Part shown: piece by piece, positions 9,656-16,697 of the stretch
Layout of the letters: each line of letters begins with the position of its first letter
How positions within the stretch are numbered: the first letter of the stretch is position 1
DNA from: Burkholderiaceae bacterium
GTDB lineage: Bacteria; Pseudomonadota; Gammaproteobacteria; Burkholderiales; Burkholderiaceae_E
Assembly: GCA_027493945.1 (NCBI GenBank)
Contig: JAOSJU010000001.1
Span: 3,034,484-3,098,483 of the forward strand
Direction: 5' to 3'
DNA length: 64,000 bases
Notes under the pieces: generated by a model
Databases searched by the model: none
Told to the model about the DNA's origin: nothing
What the model saw: the letters and a program-made list of their open reading frames with translations, nothing else
Position numbers and translations under genes: made by a program

Positions 9656-9958
9656 CTTAGCGCGGGAATTCCGCCGACACGGCGGCGGTCGCGGTCGTTG
9701 ATTAGAACAAGCGCTTCCTCATAAGCCAACGAGTAGACATCACCCACCCGTTGCTCGACTTGCACGAGCGCGCCAAGCAGGTCACGGATTTCGGCGCCCA
9801 CCTGCTCGCCGTGCGCGGCTCGAAGGATATTCAATGTCGACACAGGTCCTCTCCCTCTTGAAAGGCAGGCAGCAGATGCATTGATGAAGAGTCCACGGCG
9901 CTATCGGCAACGCCCGCCGTTGGGCACGCATACCTGTCGTGTAGGAACAGATTACTTT

Positions 9959-9986
9959 TGTATAAATCTTACGGCATTGAAACCAA
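9959..9986 (-). promoter_or_regulatory. Possible promoter of the herA-nurA-methyltransferase operon
   Basis: Read on the minus strand, TTGGTT (9986-9981) and TATACA (9964-9959) are 16 bases apart, about 115 bases upstream of the herA GTG. The local AT-rich stretch is unusual for this GC-rich region. It lies in the intergenic region shared with the divergent LexA-like gene. Confidence 0.45.
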
Positions 9987-10125
9987 TTCGAGGACAGTGA
10001 TTGTTCAAGGGCTCCGACGGTCGGATTTCGACGACCATTCGCACGATTGATGAGAGCGTTTCGGGCCGCGCAGATGAGTTTGGCGCCCCCTCTTGGATTC
10101 GACTTAGCGCGCCCGTAGCCAAGAC

Positions 10126-10156
10126 TTGACGCCGATAACTGTGCAAAAGTACAGTA
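10126..10156 (+). promoter_or_regulatory. SOS-box promoter of the LexA-like gene
   Basis: TTGACG (10126-10131) and TACAGT (10150-10155) form a sigma-70-type promoter with 18-base spacing. Overlapping it, 10139-10154 reads CTGT, eight bases, ACAG, which is the canonical LexA operator, with AA and TA as outer flanks. A LexA protein bound here would cover the -10 region, so the operon should be induced by DNA damage. Confidence 0.75.
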
Positions 10157-10178
10157 TTGCCGAATACCCATTCGGCAA
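10157..10178. repeat. Second palindrome upstream of the LexA-like gene
   Basis: TTGCCGAAT (10157-10165) and ATTCGGCAA (10170-10178) form a perfect nine-base inverted repeat with a four-base centre, directly after the SOS box and ten bases before the start codon. It differs from a LexA box, so it may be the operator of the LexA-like protein itself or a hairpin over the start region. Confidence 0.6.
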
Positions 10179-10187
10179 GGCGAACCC

Positions 10188-10784
10188 ATGGCCTCCACCG
10201 ACGAGCAGCATCTCTCGGCCCTTCGCACCTACTGGAAACGCCATCAGGCCTTCCCGCCCATGGCCAAGCTCTGCGAGGTCGTGGGCCTGTCCTCGACCGC
10301 GAGCGTCTTCGAGCTGGTCGGGCGCCTGACCGAGGCCGGCTACCTGCAGCGGGTCGAGGGTCGCATCGCTCCGACCCGCAAGTTCTTCGGCCGCCCCGTC
10401 GTCGGCTCGGTGCGCGCAGGCGTCCCGGAACCGGCGCCGGACGACGACATCGAGCTGCTCTCCATCGACGACTACCTGGTCGACGACCCGAACCGCACGT
10501 TCCTGTGCAAGGTGCGCGGCGACTCGATGACCGGAGCCGGACTGCTCGACGGCGACCTGGTCGTGGTGCAGAAGAACTCGCCCACGAGCCCGGGCGACAT
10601 CGTGGTGGCGGTGGTCGACGGGAACGTCACGGTGAAGTACCTGCGCCAGGCGCGTGGCCGCTACTTCCTGCAGGCGGCCAATGACGCCTACCCGGACATC
10701 CGGCCCGCCGGGTCGCTCGAAATCCTGGGTGTGGTTGTGGGGAGCTTCCGGCGCACGAACCGCCACACCGGGCGAGCAGGTTGA
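10188..10784 (+). CDS. LexA-like self-cleaving repressor (S24 peptidase)
   Basis: The 198-residue protein has the LexA layout. An N-terminal winged helix-turn-helix (PPMAKLCEVVGLSSTASVFE, residues about 23-60) is followed by the self-cleavage Ala-Gly (77-78, in SVRAGVPE), the catalytic serine in GDSMTGAG (Ser113) and the catalytic lysine in VTVKYL (Lys150). On RecA activation such proteins cut themselves and release their promoter. The HTH departs from housekeeping LexA, so this is probably a paralogue carried by the island. It heads a four-gene operon with two unknown genes and a transposase gene, driven from an SOS-box promoter. Confidence 0.85.
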   Translation: MASTDEQHLSALRTYWKRHQAFPPMAKLCEVVGLSSTASVFELVGRLTEAGYLQRVEGRIAPTRKFFGRPVVGSVRAGVPEPAPDDDIELLSIDDYLVDDPNRTFLCKVRGDSMTGAGLLDGDLVVVQKNSPTSPGDIVVAVVDGNVTVKYLRQARGRYFLQAANDAYPDIRPAGSLEILGVVVGSFRRTNRHTGRAG

Positions 10785-10861
10785 GCCCCGGCTAAAACGA
10801 CAGCGCGATACGCCTGCGAGAAAGCGCCGCATCGAGCGCACTCGACACAGGACAACCTATC

Positions 10862-11164
10862 GTGCGTGTAAAGGTCACCCCGTTGCGTGAAAAGGGCCGC
10901 ATGCGTCTGCGGTCCGAGAAAAAGGACGACCCCGCCTTCGTCGGCGAGCTACAGGTCGGCGAAGTGCGCGACCCGGCGCTTGGCCGCGCAGTCCGCCGGG
11001 CGCGCCTCATCGACTCGAGCACTGGCACCGGCACCGACGTGCTGCCCGAGCTCAACGACGCGCAGCTGCTGTGGGCGGCAAAGGGCGAGATGCGATTTGC
11101 CGGCTACGAGCGCGTGGGCGACGTCGGCTACGCTCAGACCTGGTCGGTGAGGCTCGTTGCCTGA
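10862..11164 (+). CDS. Hypothetical protein, second gene of the SOS-box operon
   Basis: A GTG start with AGGA about ten bases upstream opens a 100-residue basic protein. I do not recognise a family. The N-terminus (VKVTPLREKGRMRLRSEKK) is rich in Arg and Lys. The end (GEMRFAGYERVGDVGYAQTW) looks beta-rich and reads like a small domain that could bind DNA or a partner. Its TGA overlaps the next ATG by one base, so the two are translationally coupled. The short spacing suggests the protein acts with the next gene product. Confidence 0.6.
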   Translation: MRVKVTPLREKGRMRLRSEKKDDPAFVGELQVGEVRDPALGRAVRRARLIDSSTGTGTDVLPELNDAQLLWAAKGEMRFAGYERVGDVGYAQTWSVRLVA

Positions 11165-11850
11165 TGCTGCGCGTGAGCATCCATGCTGGCAATCCAGCGG
11201 AGCGGTCGGTTGCGAACCAGCTTGCCGTGCTCGATATCGCCTACCTGCGGCGTGCGGCGCTGGCCGACTACTCGGTGACCTTCGCTGCGCGCGGCGCCGG
11301 CGAGTTCGCCCCGGCCGTGCTCACGAACTACCCGCGCTGGTCGGCGAGCCTCTGGGACCTGACGGCCCGCGCGCTCACGCAGGCGCTGTACCGCAGAAGC
11401 GAACTGCCCGCCTTCGGCAGCCCCGACCGGCGCTGCGCCTATGCGCGGCGCATCTCCGCGGTCATCCTGCGAGCGACGGCTGACGACTTCGGACTGGAGC
11501 TCGCCAGCGCCGACATCGAGCACCTCGGCACCCGGCGCGGCCGCTACCGGGCGCGCTTTACCGAAGACGTGATGGGCGCGCGCGAGGTCGAGTTCGACTA
11601 CGGCGTGCGGGTGCTCCAGCCGGCGGACCTGCTGCTGCGAGCAATTTGCCGGGCGTGGACCGGCAAGGAGGCACTCCCTCCCATGCCGACGCTCATCGTG
11701 CCGCCGGCGCTGCGCATCGAGGGCGAAGAGCGCTTCCACATCGAGGCGCTCGCCGAGCCCGCCCGAACCGGCTTCATCCGCTTTCGGGGCGGCGCGGTCG
11801 ACGTGCTGCCGCGGGCCGCGGACTACGTCGCCTTCATCAGTGCCGGCTGA
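11164..11850 (+). CDS. Hypothetical protein, third gene of the SOS-box operon
   Basis: The protein has 228 residues and no family that I recognise. It starts at the ATG that overlaps the previous stop (TGATG). It is Arg- and Ala-rich and has no membrane segment or signal peptide, so it is probably cytoplasmic. Features include a central WDLTARALTQALYRR helix and a C-terminal part rich in short strands (RFRGGAVDVLPRAADYVAFI). The transposase gene begins two bases after its stop, so all four genes form one transcript. Its role might be linked to the transposase or to the damage response. Confidence 0.6.
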   Translation: MLRVSIHAGNPAERSVANQLAVLDIAYLRRAALADYSVTFAARGAGEFAPAVLTNYPRWSASLWDLTARALTQALYRRSELPAFGSPDRRCAYARRISAVILRATADDFGLELASADIEHLGTRRGRYRARFTEDVMGAREVEFDYGVRVLQPADLLLRAICRAWTGKEALPPMPTLIVPPALRIEGEERFHIEALAEPARTGFIRFRGGAVDVLPRAADYVAFISAG

Positions 11851-11852
11851 CC

Positions 11853-13073
11853 ATGAGCGCCGTTGCCGCCGAGAAGCCGAAGCTCTTTCCCCTGCGCCGT
11901 CGCACGGGGACGGCAGCCTTTCACCTCTCCAAGGAAGCGGTCGACTTCGGCTCGGAGGACCTCGAGCGCCTCACCGACCTGGGTGCCGTGCGGTTCGTAG
12001 CCAACCTCCTCTGGGGCTCGTACAAGGAGATGCCCTGCCCACACTGCGGGACGATTGACGAGCACTACTGGCGACGGAAGGAGTTGCGCTGGAAATGCCG
12101 CGGCTGCGGTAAGACCTTTTCGGTCACCTCCGGCACCGTGTTCGCCGACCGGAAGCTCCCGCTGAAGAAGATTCTGAAGATTGCCTACGGCTGGGCCAAT
12201 GGCGCCTCAGGCAAGCCCGCCCTGCAGCTGCGCCGTGACTGGAACGTCGCCTACACCACCGTCTTTGCGCTCGTGCACAAGCTGCGAGAGGGACTGGTGC
12301 GTGGCTTCAATACCGGCGTTCTGTGCGGCGTGCAGGAGATGGACGGCATGGACATCAACGGGCGCCGCTACCGCGAGAAGCGAAACAAGCCGCAAGGCGG
12401 CAAGCGCACGGACAAGCCGAAGATTCCCGAGCACCTTCTGAAGCCCAAGGAGGAGGCCGCGCCGTTCATTGGGCCGCCCGACCCGCCCAAGCACGGCAAG
12501 ACGGCACGTCAGCCCGCAGACCGGCGCATCCTGCTCGTGATGCGCCAGCGCGGCGTCGTCCCGCGCCTGGGCGCGATGGCAACGCGCATTGGTGTCGCGT
12601 TGAACGAGAGCACGGCGACCGTGACGGCCATGGCGACACGCTTTGCCTCGGCCGAGTCGCGCTTCAACACCGACGAAGACCCGGCGTACGCCGCGTTCGG
12701 CAAGCTCTTCGCCGGGCACAAGGCCGTGTGCCACTCGGAGACCTACAGCCTGCCGGACGGCACGAACAACAACCAGGCCGAGAGCTTCAACTTTCGCATG
12801 CGCCGCTCGGCCGAAGGCATCTACCTCTCGGCAAGCAACAAGTACCTCGCCGACTACGCCGCCGAGAACGCGTGGCGCGAGGACACACGAAGGCTCTCCA
12901 CCGGCAAGAAGCTGCAATACCTGCTGCGCGTGGCGATGTGGGTGGGGCTGTCGCGATGGTGGCGCGGCTACCGGCAGGGCAAGCACCGGGCGTTCGAGAT
13001 GCTCGTGAGCGGAGAACAGCCGGCGAAGGGGCGCGGACGGACGAAGGGGGCGAAGCCGAAGGTGCCTTGCTGA
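11853..13073 (+). CDS. IS1595-type (ISXO2-like) transposase, fourth gene of the SOS-box operon
   Basis: The 406-residue protein begins two bases after the preceding gene. It has an N-terminal zinc ribbon (CPHC at 62-65 and CRGC at 82-85) and an ISXO2-like DDE core: EMDGMDINGRRY for the first Asp, RFNTDEDPAYAAF for the second, and NNNQAESFNFRMR for the final Glu region. This domain order is that of IS1595 transposases. What is unusual is its place as the last gene of a LexA-type operon. I could not find clear terminal inverted repeats around it, so it may be a domesticated gene, or the operon may be the cargo of an IS1595-like element. Confidence 0.85.
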   Translation: MSAVAAEKPKLFPLRRRTGTAAFHLSKEAVDFGSEDLERLTDLGAVRFVANLLWGSYKEMPCPHCGTIDEHYWRRKELRWKCRGCGKTFSVTSGTVFADRKLPLKKILKIAYGWANGASGKPALQLRRDWNVAYTTVFALVHKLREGLVRGFNTGVLCGVQEMDGMDINGRRYREKRNKPQGGKRTDKPKIPEHLLKPKEEAAPFIGPPDPPKHGKTARQPADRRILLVMRQRGVVPRLGAMATRIGVALNESTATVTAMATRFASAESRFNTDEDPAYAAFGKLFAGHKAVCHSETYSLPDGTNNNQAESFNFRMRRSAEGIYLSASNKYLADYAAENAWREDTRRLSTGKKLQYLLRVAMWVGLSRWWRGYRQGKHRAFEMLVSGEQPAKGRGRTKGAKPKVPC

Positions 13074-13110
13074 GGGCCCCGACTCAGAGTACCGGGGGGA
13101 GCGAGTCAAT

Positions 13111-13132
13111 CTTGCATTTTCCTACATGCAAG
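13111..13132. promoter_or_regulatory. Palindrome upstream of the Xre-ImmA/IrrE gene
   Basis: CTTGCAT (13111-13117) and ATGCAAG (13126-13132) form a seven-base inverted repeat with an eight-base centre, and a related ACGCAAG follows at about 13,154. Xre-type antitoxin-like regulators usually bind such sites at their own promoter, so autorepression is likely, though inferred. Confidence 0.5.
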
Positions 13133-13186
13133 AATAACATGCCCGTTGCTATACGCAAGCATCACACGCCACCCCCTGTCGCACCA

Positions 13187-14308
13187 ATGAACACTTTGCC
13201 TTCCACCCTTGTCGGAGCGCGGGTCAAGTACGCGCGCGAAGCGCGCAACCTGACCCAGGACCGGCTCAGGGCCGCCCTGGGCTTCAACGACCGGCAGACC
13301 GTCTCGGACATCGAGACCGGCAAGCGCGCGGTCAAGGCCGAGGAGTTGCTGAAGCTGAGCGACGTGCTGGACCGCGACGTCGAGTTCTTCGTCGACCCGT
13401 TCACCGTGGTCGCCGAAGCGCAGTACTCGTGGCGAGCCAGCCCCGAACTACCTGCGGAGGAACTCGACCGCTTCGAAGAGCGGGCCAATGGATGGATTGG
13501 GGTGCTGCGCTGGTTGCGTGCGCAGACTGTCGAGACCCAGCCCAGCCCCTTGAAGTACGCCTTGCGCTTGAACAGCCAAAGCACTTTCGAGCAGGCGCAA
13601 CGGCATGCTGAAGAGCTCGTGGCGAGATTCGGCCTGGGCCCAGTTCCGGCGGAGAAGCTCGTCGCGTGCATTGAAGAACAGTTCGACACCCCCGTGCTTT
13701 TCGTCGATACCGGCGAGCCGTCGCGTCTCGGCGCCATCTCGGGCGCGGCATGCCATCTCGACGAGTTCGGAGTCATCCTCGTCAATCGTCGCGAGAGCCC
13801 GGCGCGTCGCTATTTCGACCTCGCGCACGAGTTCTTCCACACGCTCACGTGGGAGGCGATGCGACCCGAGCATCGTGAAACCAACTCCATCGAGGACCGC
13901 AAGAACGTGCGTCGCGCCGAGCAGCTGGCGAACAATTTCGCCAGCGCGCTGCTGATGCCTCCCGCGGCACTGGATGAGCTCATCGAGCCGGCTCGCGCGC
14001 AGGACGTTCGGCACCTTGTTGAAGTGGCGGCGAAATTGCGGGTGAGCACGGAGGCGCTGAGCTGGCGCCTGTTCCACCTGCATCGCATAGACGAAGCAAC
14101 ACGCGTAAAGCTTGCGCAGCGCAAACCTCAACAGGTCAAGGACGCGACGCCGGCACTCTTTTCGACCGAGTTCGTGCGACAACTGCACGTCGCGCTCGAC
14201 AAAGGTCAGCTGTCCGCGCGCAAAGCCGCCAAGTTGCTGAGCCTGTCGCTGTCCGAGTTGACGGCGCTTTTCACAGCGCACGAGCTCGCGCCGCCCTTTG
14301 AACTCTAA
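13187..14308 (+). CDS. Xre-family regulator fused to ImmA/IrrE metallopeptidase
   Basis: The protein has 373 residues from the ATG at 13187; an earlier in-frame ATG at 13139 would add 16 residues and overlap the operator region. Residues about 7-65 are an Xre helix-turn-helix (GARVKYAREARNLTQDRLRA, then FNDRQTVSDIETGKRAV). The C-terminal half is an ImmA/IrrE (COG2856) zinc peptidase with the HExxH motif in DLAHEFFHTLTW at about residue 214, and later EQLANNFASALLMP. Such fusions act as sensor-repressors in mobile elements and in toxin-antitoxin-like pairs. A PIN-like gene follows after 11 bases. Confidence 0.87.
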   Translation: MNTLPSTLVGARVKYAREARNLTQDRLRAALGFNDRQTVSDIETGKRAVKAEELLKLSDVLDRDVEFFVDPFTVVAEAQYSWRASPELPAEELDRFEERANGWIGVLRWLRAQTVETQPSPLKYALRLNSQSTFEQAQRHAEELVARFGLGPVPAEKLVACIEEQFDTPVLFVDTGEPSRLGAISGAACHLDEFGVILVNRRESPARRYFDLAHEFFHTLTWEAMRPEHRETNSIEDRKNVRRAEQLANNFASALLMPPAALDELIEPARAQDVRHLVEVAAKLRVSTEALSWRLFHLHRIDEATRVKLAQRKPQQVKDATPALFSTEFVRQLHVALDKGQLSARKAAKLLSLSLSELTALFTAHELAPPFEL

Positions 14309-14319
14309 GCGCTTGGGTC

Positions 14320-14841
14320 ATGCCGACGCGGCGAGTGTTTCTCGACACGAACGTCATCATCGAGTGTTTTCGCATTGGCGCGTGGGCGCAGCTGAGCAGT
14401 GCCCTGCGGCTCGAAACTGTCGACGAGTGCTGTACGGAAGCGCTTACCGGCGAAACGAGCCGTCCTGGAAGGGTGGACGTCGATGCCAGCATGCTGCGAA
14501 CCGGATTGGCAGTCATTCACCGTGTCACACGCCGGGAGCTCAACGCGCTAATCGCCAAACACGTACAGATGGGTACGCTGGACGCAGGTGAGAAGGAACT
14601 GTTTGCGCACCTCTTCGCGCACGAGATGGCATCGGCACATCGGGTTGCGTTGAGCACGGCGGACAAGGGCGCACTCGTGCGCGCCCAGGACCTGGGCTGG
14701 CTCGATTCGCTCGTCTCGCTCGAGACGCTCTTGAACGAAGTCGGAGCGCCCCGGCCAAAGATGGCCTTGCTCGGGCATGCGTACAGCACCCGATTTCTCG
14801 ACGACGTGCGTACCAAGATTCGACTGGGCATCATGCCGTAG
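14320..14841 (+). CDS. PIN-like domain protein paired with the ImmA/IrrE regulator
   Basis: The 173-residue protein opens with RVFLDTNVIIECF, the usual first strand of PIN ribonucleases with the metal-binding Asp. A second acidic site is in GTLDAGEKELFAHLF, and STADKGALVRAQDLGWLDSL matches the later strand and helix. PIN toxins cut RNA. Position directly after the Xre-ImmA/IrrE gene suggests a two-gene toxin-antitoxin-like unit, with the upstream protein as regulator. No separate antitoxin gene is seen. Function is inferred from the fold pattern and context. Confidence 0.7.
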   Translation: MPTRRVFLDTNVIIECFRIGAWAQLSSALRLETVDECCTEALTGETSRPGRVDVDASMLRTGLAVIHRVTRRELNALIAKHVQMGTLDAGEKELFAHLFAHEMASAHRVALSTADKGALVRAQDLGWLDSLVSLETLLNEVGAPRPKMALLGHAYSTRFLDDVRTKIRLGIMP

Positions 14842-14879
14842 CACCCGCCGACCACGCAGCAGAGAACACCTGGAAAGGC

Positions 14880-15190
14880 GTGCAAAGGCCCCGAAACAAG
14901 CCAAGTCGAAGGGGTGCCGTGCTGGGGAGCCCCCTGACTCAGCAGGTCCTCGAGCGCAGAAAGTTCGCCTGACGGGCATCGCTTCGAGAAGTCTTTCTGA
15001 CTGCAGTTTCCGCAGCGCCGGGCGCAGGGTGTTGTCGCAAAAACGCTTGCGTTCCACCGCCGTCTCCAGCCGTAGCTCAAAGCGGTCCACAGCGAGCTCG
15101 AACAGCACGAGCGTGTCGAGTGCGTGCGGCGCGTGCGCCGTCAGCAGGCCGGCAACTTTCGTGACACCGGTCGAAGCTGTCGAGCGCTAG
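14880..15190 (-). pseudogene. Decayed further paralogue of the island gene family at 15,782-17,250
   Basis: Reading the minus strand from about 15,190 gives VTKVAGLLTAHAPHALDTL, then a VERKRFCDNTLRPALRKLQ stretch. This lines up with the middle of the gene at 15,782-16,357 (APEPLNTFALTRLVI, RERKAFADNKLRPALRRLR). The N-terminal half (the HLKWLLNE region) is missing and the 3' part runs into unrelated sequence. It is a truncated remnant, which suggests past duplication of this family in the island. Confidence 0.6.
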
Positions 15191-15205
15191 CGCATAGGCC
15201 GTCAC

Positions 15206-15245
15206 GTAGTACGTTAGTAGCCCTCAGCGGTGATTACCGTACTAC
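15206..15245. repeat. Imperfect inverted repeat
   Basis: GTAGTACGTTA (15206-15216) and TACCGTACTAC (15235-15245) are inverted copies with one mismatch. They lie just beyond the truncated paralogue, in a stretch without genes, and could mark an old recombination or insertion point. Confidence 0.45.
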
Positions 15246-15356
15246 ATCGACGGGATTGCAGCGTTGTGGCGTAACGCAAGTGCTAGCCACGAGCAGGACA
15301 ATTCACGACAAGGCCACGGCACGCAAGCCCAGACTGCAGTGCCTATACATCGCAGG

Positions 15357-15392
15357 AAAAAATCGCCCCGTCGGCGTGTACCGACGAGGCGA
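15357..15392 (-). terminator. Rho-independent terminator on the minus strand
   Basis: On the minus strand the arm TCGCCTCGTCGG pairs with CCGACGGGGCGA around a six-base loop and is followed by six T. It lies 42 bases after the stop of the small gene at 15,434-15,580, so it ends that transcript and perhaps the whole minus-strand cluster. Confidence 0.85.
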
Positions 15393-15433
15393 GGGTCCAG
15401 CCGAGCGCTCTGTGCACTACTCTGTCTCCGAGG

Positions 15434-15580
15434 CTACAGCAGAACTCCAGCCAACTCGAGTATGGCCCTGAGAGCATCTGCAATCATTCCAAGTGCTATC
15501 AACACTTGGAATGCGGTAGCGACCGAAGACGAAGACTTGTTAGTCTTCTCCTTGGTGGAGTCTGGTGTCTTTCCGAGCAT
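15434..15580 (-). CDS. Small membrane protein, 48 residues
   Basis: The frame starts with ATG at 15580, with AAGGA about six bases upstream, and ends at 15434, shortly before a strong terminator. The product has a polar, Lys/Ser-rich first half (TPDSTKEKTNKSSSSVATA) and one hydrophobic helix (FQVLIALGMIADALRAIL) that could span the inner membrane. No family is recognised. A ribosome-binding site, a stop and a terminator in the right order support a real gene. Small hydrophobic proteins next to unknown island genes can be toxins or effectors, but nothing here shows that. Confidence 0.5.
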   Translation of the reverse strand: MLGKTPDSTKEKTNKSSSSVATAFQVLIALGMIADALRAILELAGVLL

Positions 15581-15582
15581 CG

Positions 15583-15760
15583 TGTTCCTTGTTTCATGCG
15601 GGCGGCACGCACTCCCTGCGCCTCGCGAAGAAGCACAGCCGGGAATGCGGCGTCGACGAACCGCGTCGCCGAACAAGGAACACCTGGATGCTTTCGGCGT
15701 ATTCGCCGAGAACTTGACGTTATTTCGGTGCCCCCGAGAACCTTGTGTTCTCTGGGGCAT
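15583..15760. repeat. Inverted repeats and hairpin between small gene and paralogue cluster
   Basis: TGTTCCTTGTT (15583-15593) recurs inverted as AACAAGGAACA (15672-15682), overlapping the ribosome-binding site of the small gene. A second hairpin, TGCCCC..GAGAAC with GTTCTC..GGGGCA, spans 15730-15760. The first pair could sequester the ribosome-binding site in a long hairpin. The second has no T-run. No other feature is seen in this stretch. Confidence 0.45.
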
Positions 15761-15781
15761 CTCTCTTGTGTGGCCACCGTT

Positions 15782-16357
15782 CTAGCCGCCCCCGGCCATG
15801 AGCGCTTCCAGCGTCCCCTGAGGCGCCGTCCTTCGCCACCACCCCGCGCGCCCCGCCCCTGCCACCGGCCGCCTCTCGACCGGCTCCACAAGCCCCTGCG
15901 CGCGCAGCCGCCGCAACGCCGGCCGCAGCTTGTTGTCCGCAAAGGCCTTACGCTCCCGGCTCGTGGCGACCGGCAGGCCGAAGTGACCGATGACGAGCCT
16001 GGTCAGGGCGAACGTATTGAGCGGTTCCGGTGCGCTCGCTTCGAGCGAATCGAGCAGAAAGCGACGCAGGGCGCCGCGCTCGCCGTAGGCGCCTTGAGTT
16101 GCGTTGACCGTCGCGGGTGCGCAAAGGACTGCGCCCTGCGTTAGCAGCCCAACGACGCGTTCGAGCGCGGCGAGCCGTTCTTCGCAGAACTGCCTTTCGC
16201 GCCGGACCGTGCGAAGTTCCTCGCCGGCGCGGGCCTCGCGGGCGTGAAGCGATTGCATGGCGCCAGTCAGCGCGGCCCATTCGTTGAGGAGCCACTTCAG
16301 GTGCGACGACGTGCGCGCCCGGGCGGTCACGGCATCAACGGCACAAGGCGCGCGCAT
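15782..16357 (-). CDS. Island protein of unknown function, paralogue of the gene at 16,630-17,250
   Basis: The 191-residue protein is homologous by eye to the first gene of the cluster. Shared blocks are HLKWLLNEWAAL, an Arg/Glu-rich helical stretch (EELRTVRRERQFCEERLAAL), YGERGALRRFLLDSL, a strand-helix block ending in a VIGHFGLPVATSRERKAF segment, and LRPALRRLRAQGLVE. The coiled-coil-like N-terminal half and winged-helix-like C-terminal half suggest a DNA-binding or adaptor protein, which is inference. It is the last of three overlapping genes; its ATG overlaps the previous stop by 23 bases. Confidence 0.65.
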   Translation of the reverse strand: MRAPCAVDAVTARARTSSHLKWLLNEWAALTGAMQSLHAREARAGEELRTVRRERQFCEERLAALERVVGLLTQGAVLCAPATVNATQGAYGERGALRRFLLDSLEASAPEPLNTFALTRLVIGHFGLPVATSRERKAFADNKLRPALRRLRAQGLVEPVERRPVAGAGRAGWWRRTAPQGTLEALMAGGG

Positions 16358-16697
16358 CGCGCCAGACGCGCTCGAAAACCGCCGGCGTCAGCGGCGGAAT
16401 ACCAAGCGCTTCCAGATACGCAGCCAGCGCAAGGCGGCGCTTGTTCCCGGGCCCGTACGCCTTCAGCCAGTCGGGCGACGTCCCGATGTCGCCCCCGTCG
16501 AGTTCCGCGTCGAACTGGCGCAGTGTCAGGTAGAGCGCGTCTCGGTCAGCCAGCAGGTGCGAGCGCCGACGCTCGAGCGCCTCGCTGCTGTCGGGAAGTA
16601 GCGGGACAATGGCATCGAGCAGTTCGAGCTCACCGTGGGCGGCGGCAACGGCTTTCGCCAGGTGCGTGAGGGCCTTCTGGGTCCTCGTGCGGGTCAT
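16335..16697 (-). CDS. Island protein of unknown function, middle gene of the cluster
   Basis: From ATG at 16697 the product has 120 residues; a GTG at 16709 is an alternative start. It is helical, with RTQKALTHLAKAVAAAHGEL near the start and an RRRSHLLADRDALYLTLRQF helix in the middle, and ends in a short LPPLTPAVFERVW-like segment. It is not a paralogue of its two neighbours. It overlaps the upstream gene by 68 bases, more than usual, which could reflect a late frameshift in that gene. No family is recognised. Confidence 0.55.
   Translation of the reverse strand: MTRTRTQKALTHLAKAVAAAHGELELLDAIVPLLPDSSEALERRRSHLLADRDALYLTLRQFDAELDGGDIGTSPDWLKAYGPGNKRRLALAAYLEALGIPPLTPAVFERVWRDARALCR

Larger units (their letters stand above)
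6804..9843 (-). pseudogene. herA: HerA-like hexameric DNA translocase gene split by an IS5-family element
   Basis: HerA is a FtsK/VirB4-like ATPase that moves DNA and works with NurA. The gene starts with GTG at 9843 (RBS AGAGGA), runs to 9661, is interrupted by the IS at 8723-9655 plus one copy of the CTTAG duplication, and continues from 8722 to the stop at 6804. The join is in frame (VGGIPALSFLVATRIKEDD) and gives about 700 residues. The N-terminal part fits a HAS-barrel. Walker A is FGMTRTGKSNTAK and Walker B is ILVYIEEAHNLLP, followed by the HerA-like GIGLIYSTQEVSSIQK. A one-base loss in a G-run at about 8094-8096 also shifts the frame and may be a sequence error. Earlier start candidates such as TTG at 8644 arise only because the IS cuts the gene. 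Confidence 0.87.

Noticed and set aside
9643..9843. Separate 66-residue gene
   Set aside because: It is the 5' end of herA cut by the IS5 element; the last residues are encoded by the element end.
13148..13187. Start of the Xre gene at the upstream ATG 13139
   Set aside because: The extra residues are not part of the HTH domain, and the site lies next to the palindromic operator; ATG 13187 fits the domain start better, although the earlier one cannot be excluded.
15264..15785. 173-residue plus-strand frame
   Set aside because: No domain or good start is seen. It runs across the terminator and the small minus-strand gene, and its composition looks like chance reading.
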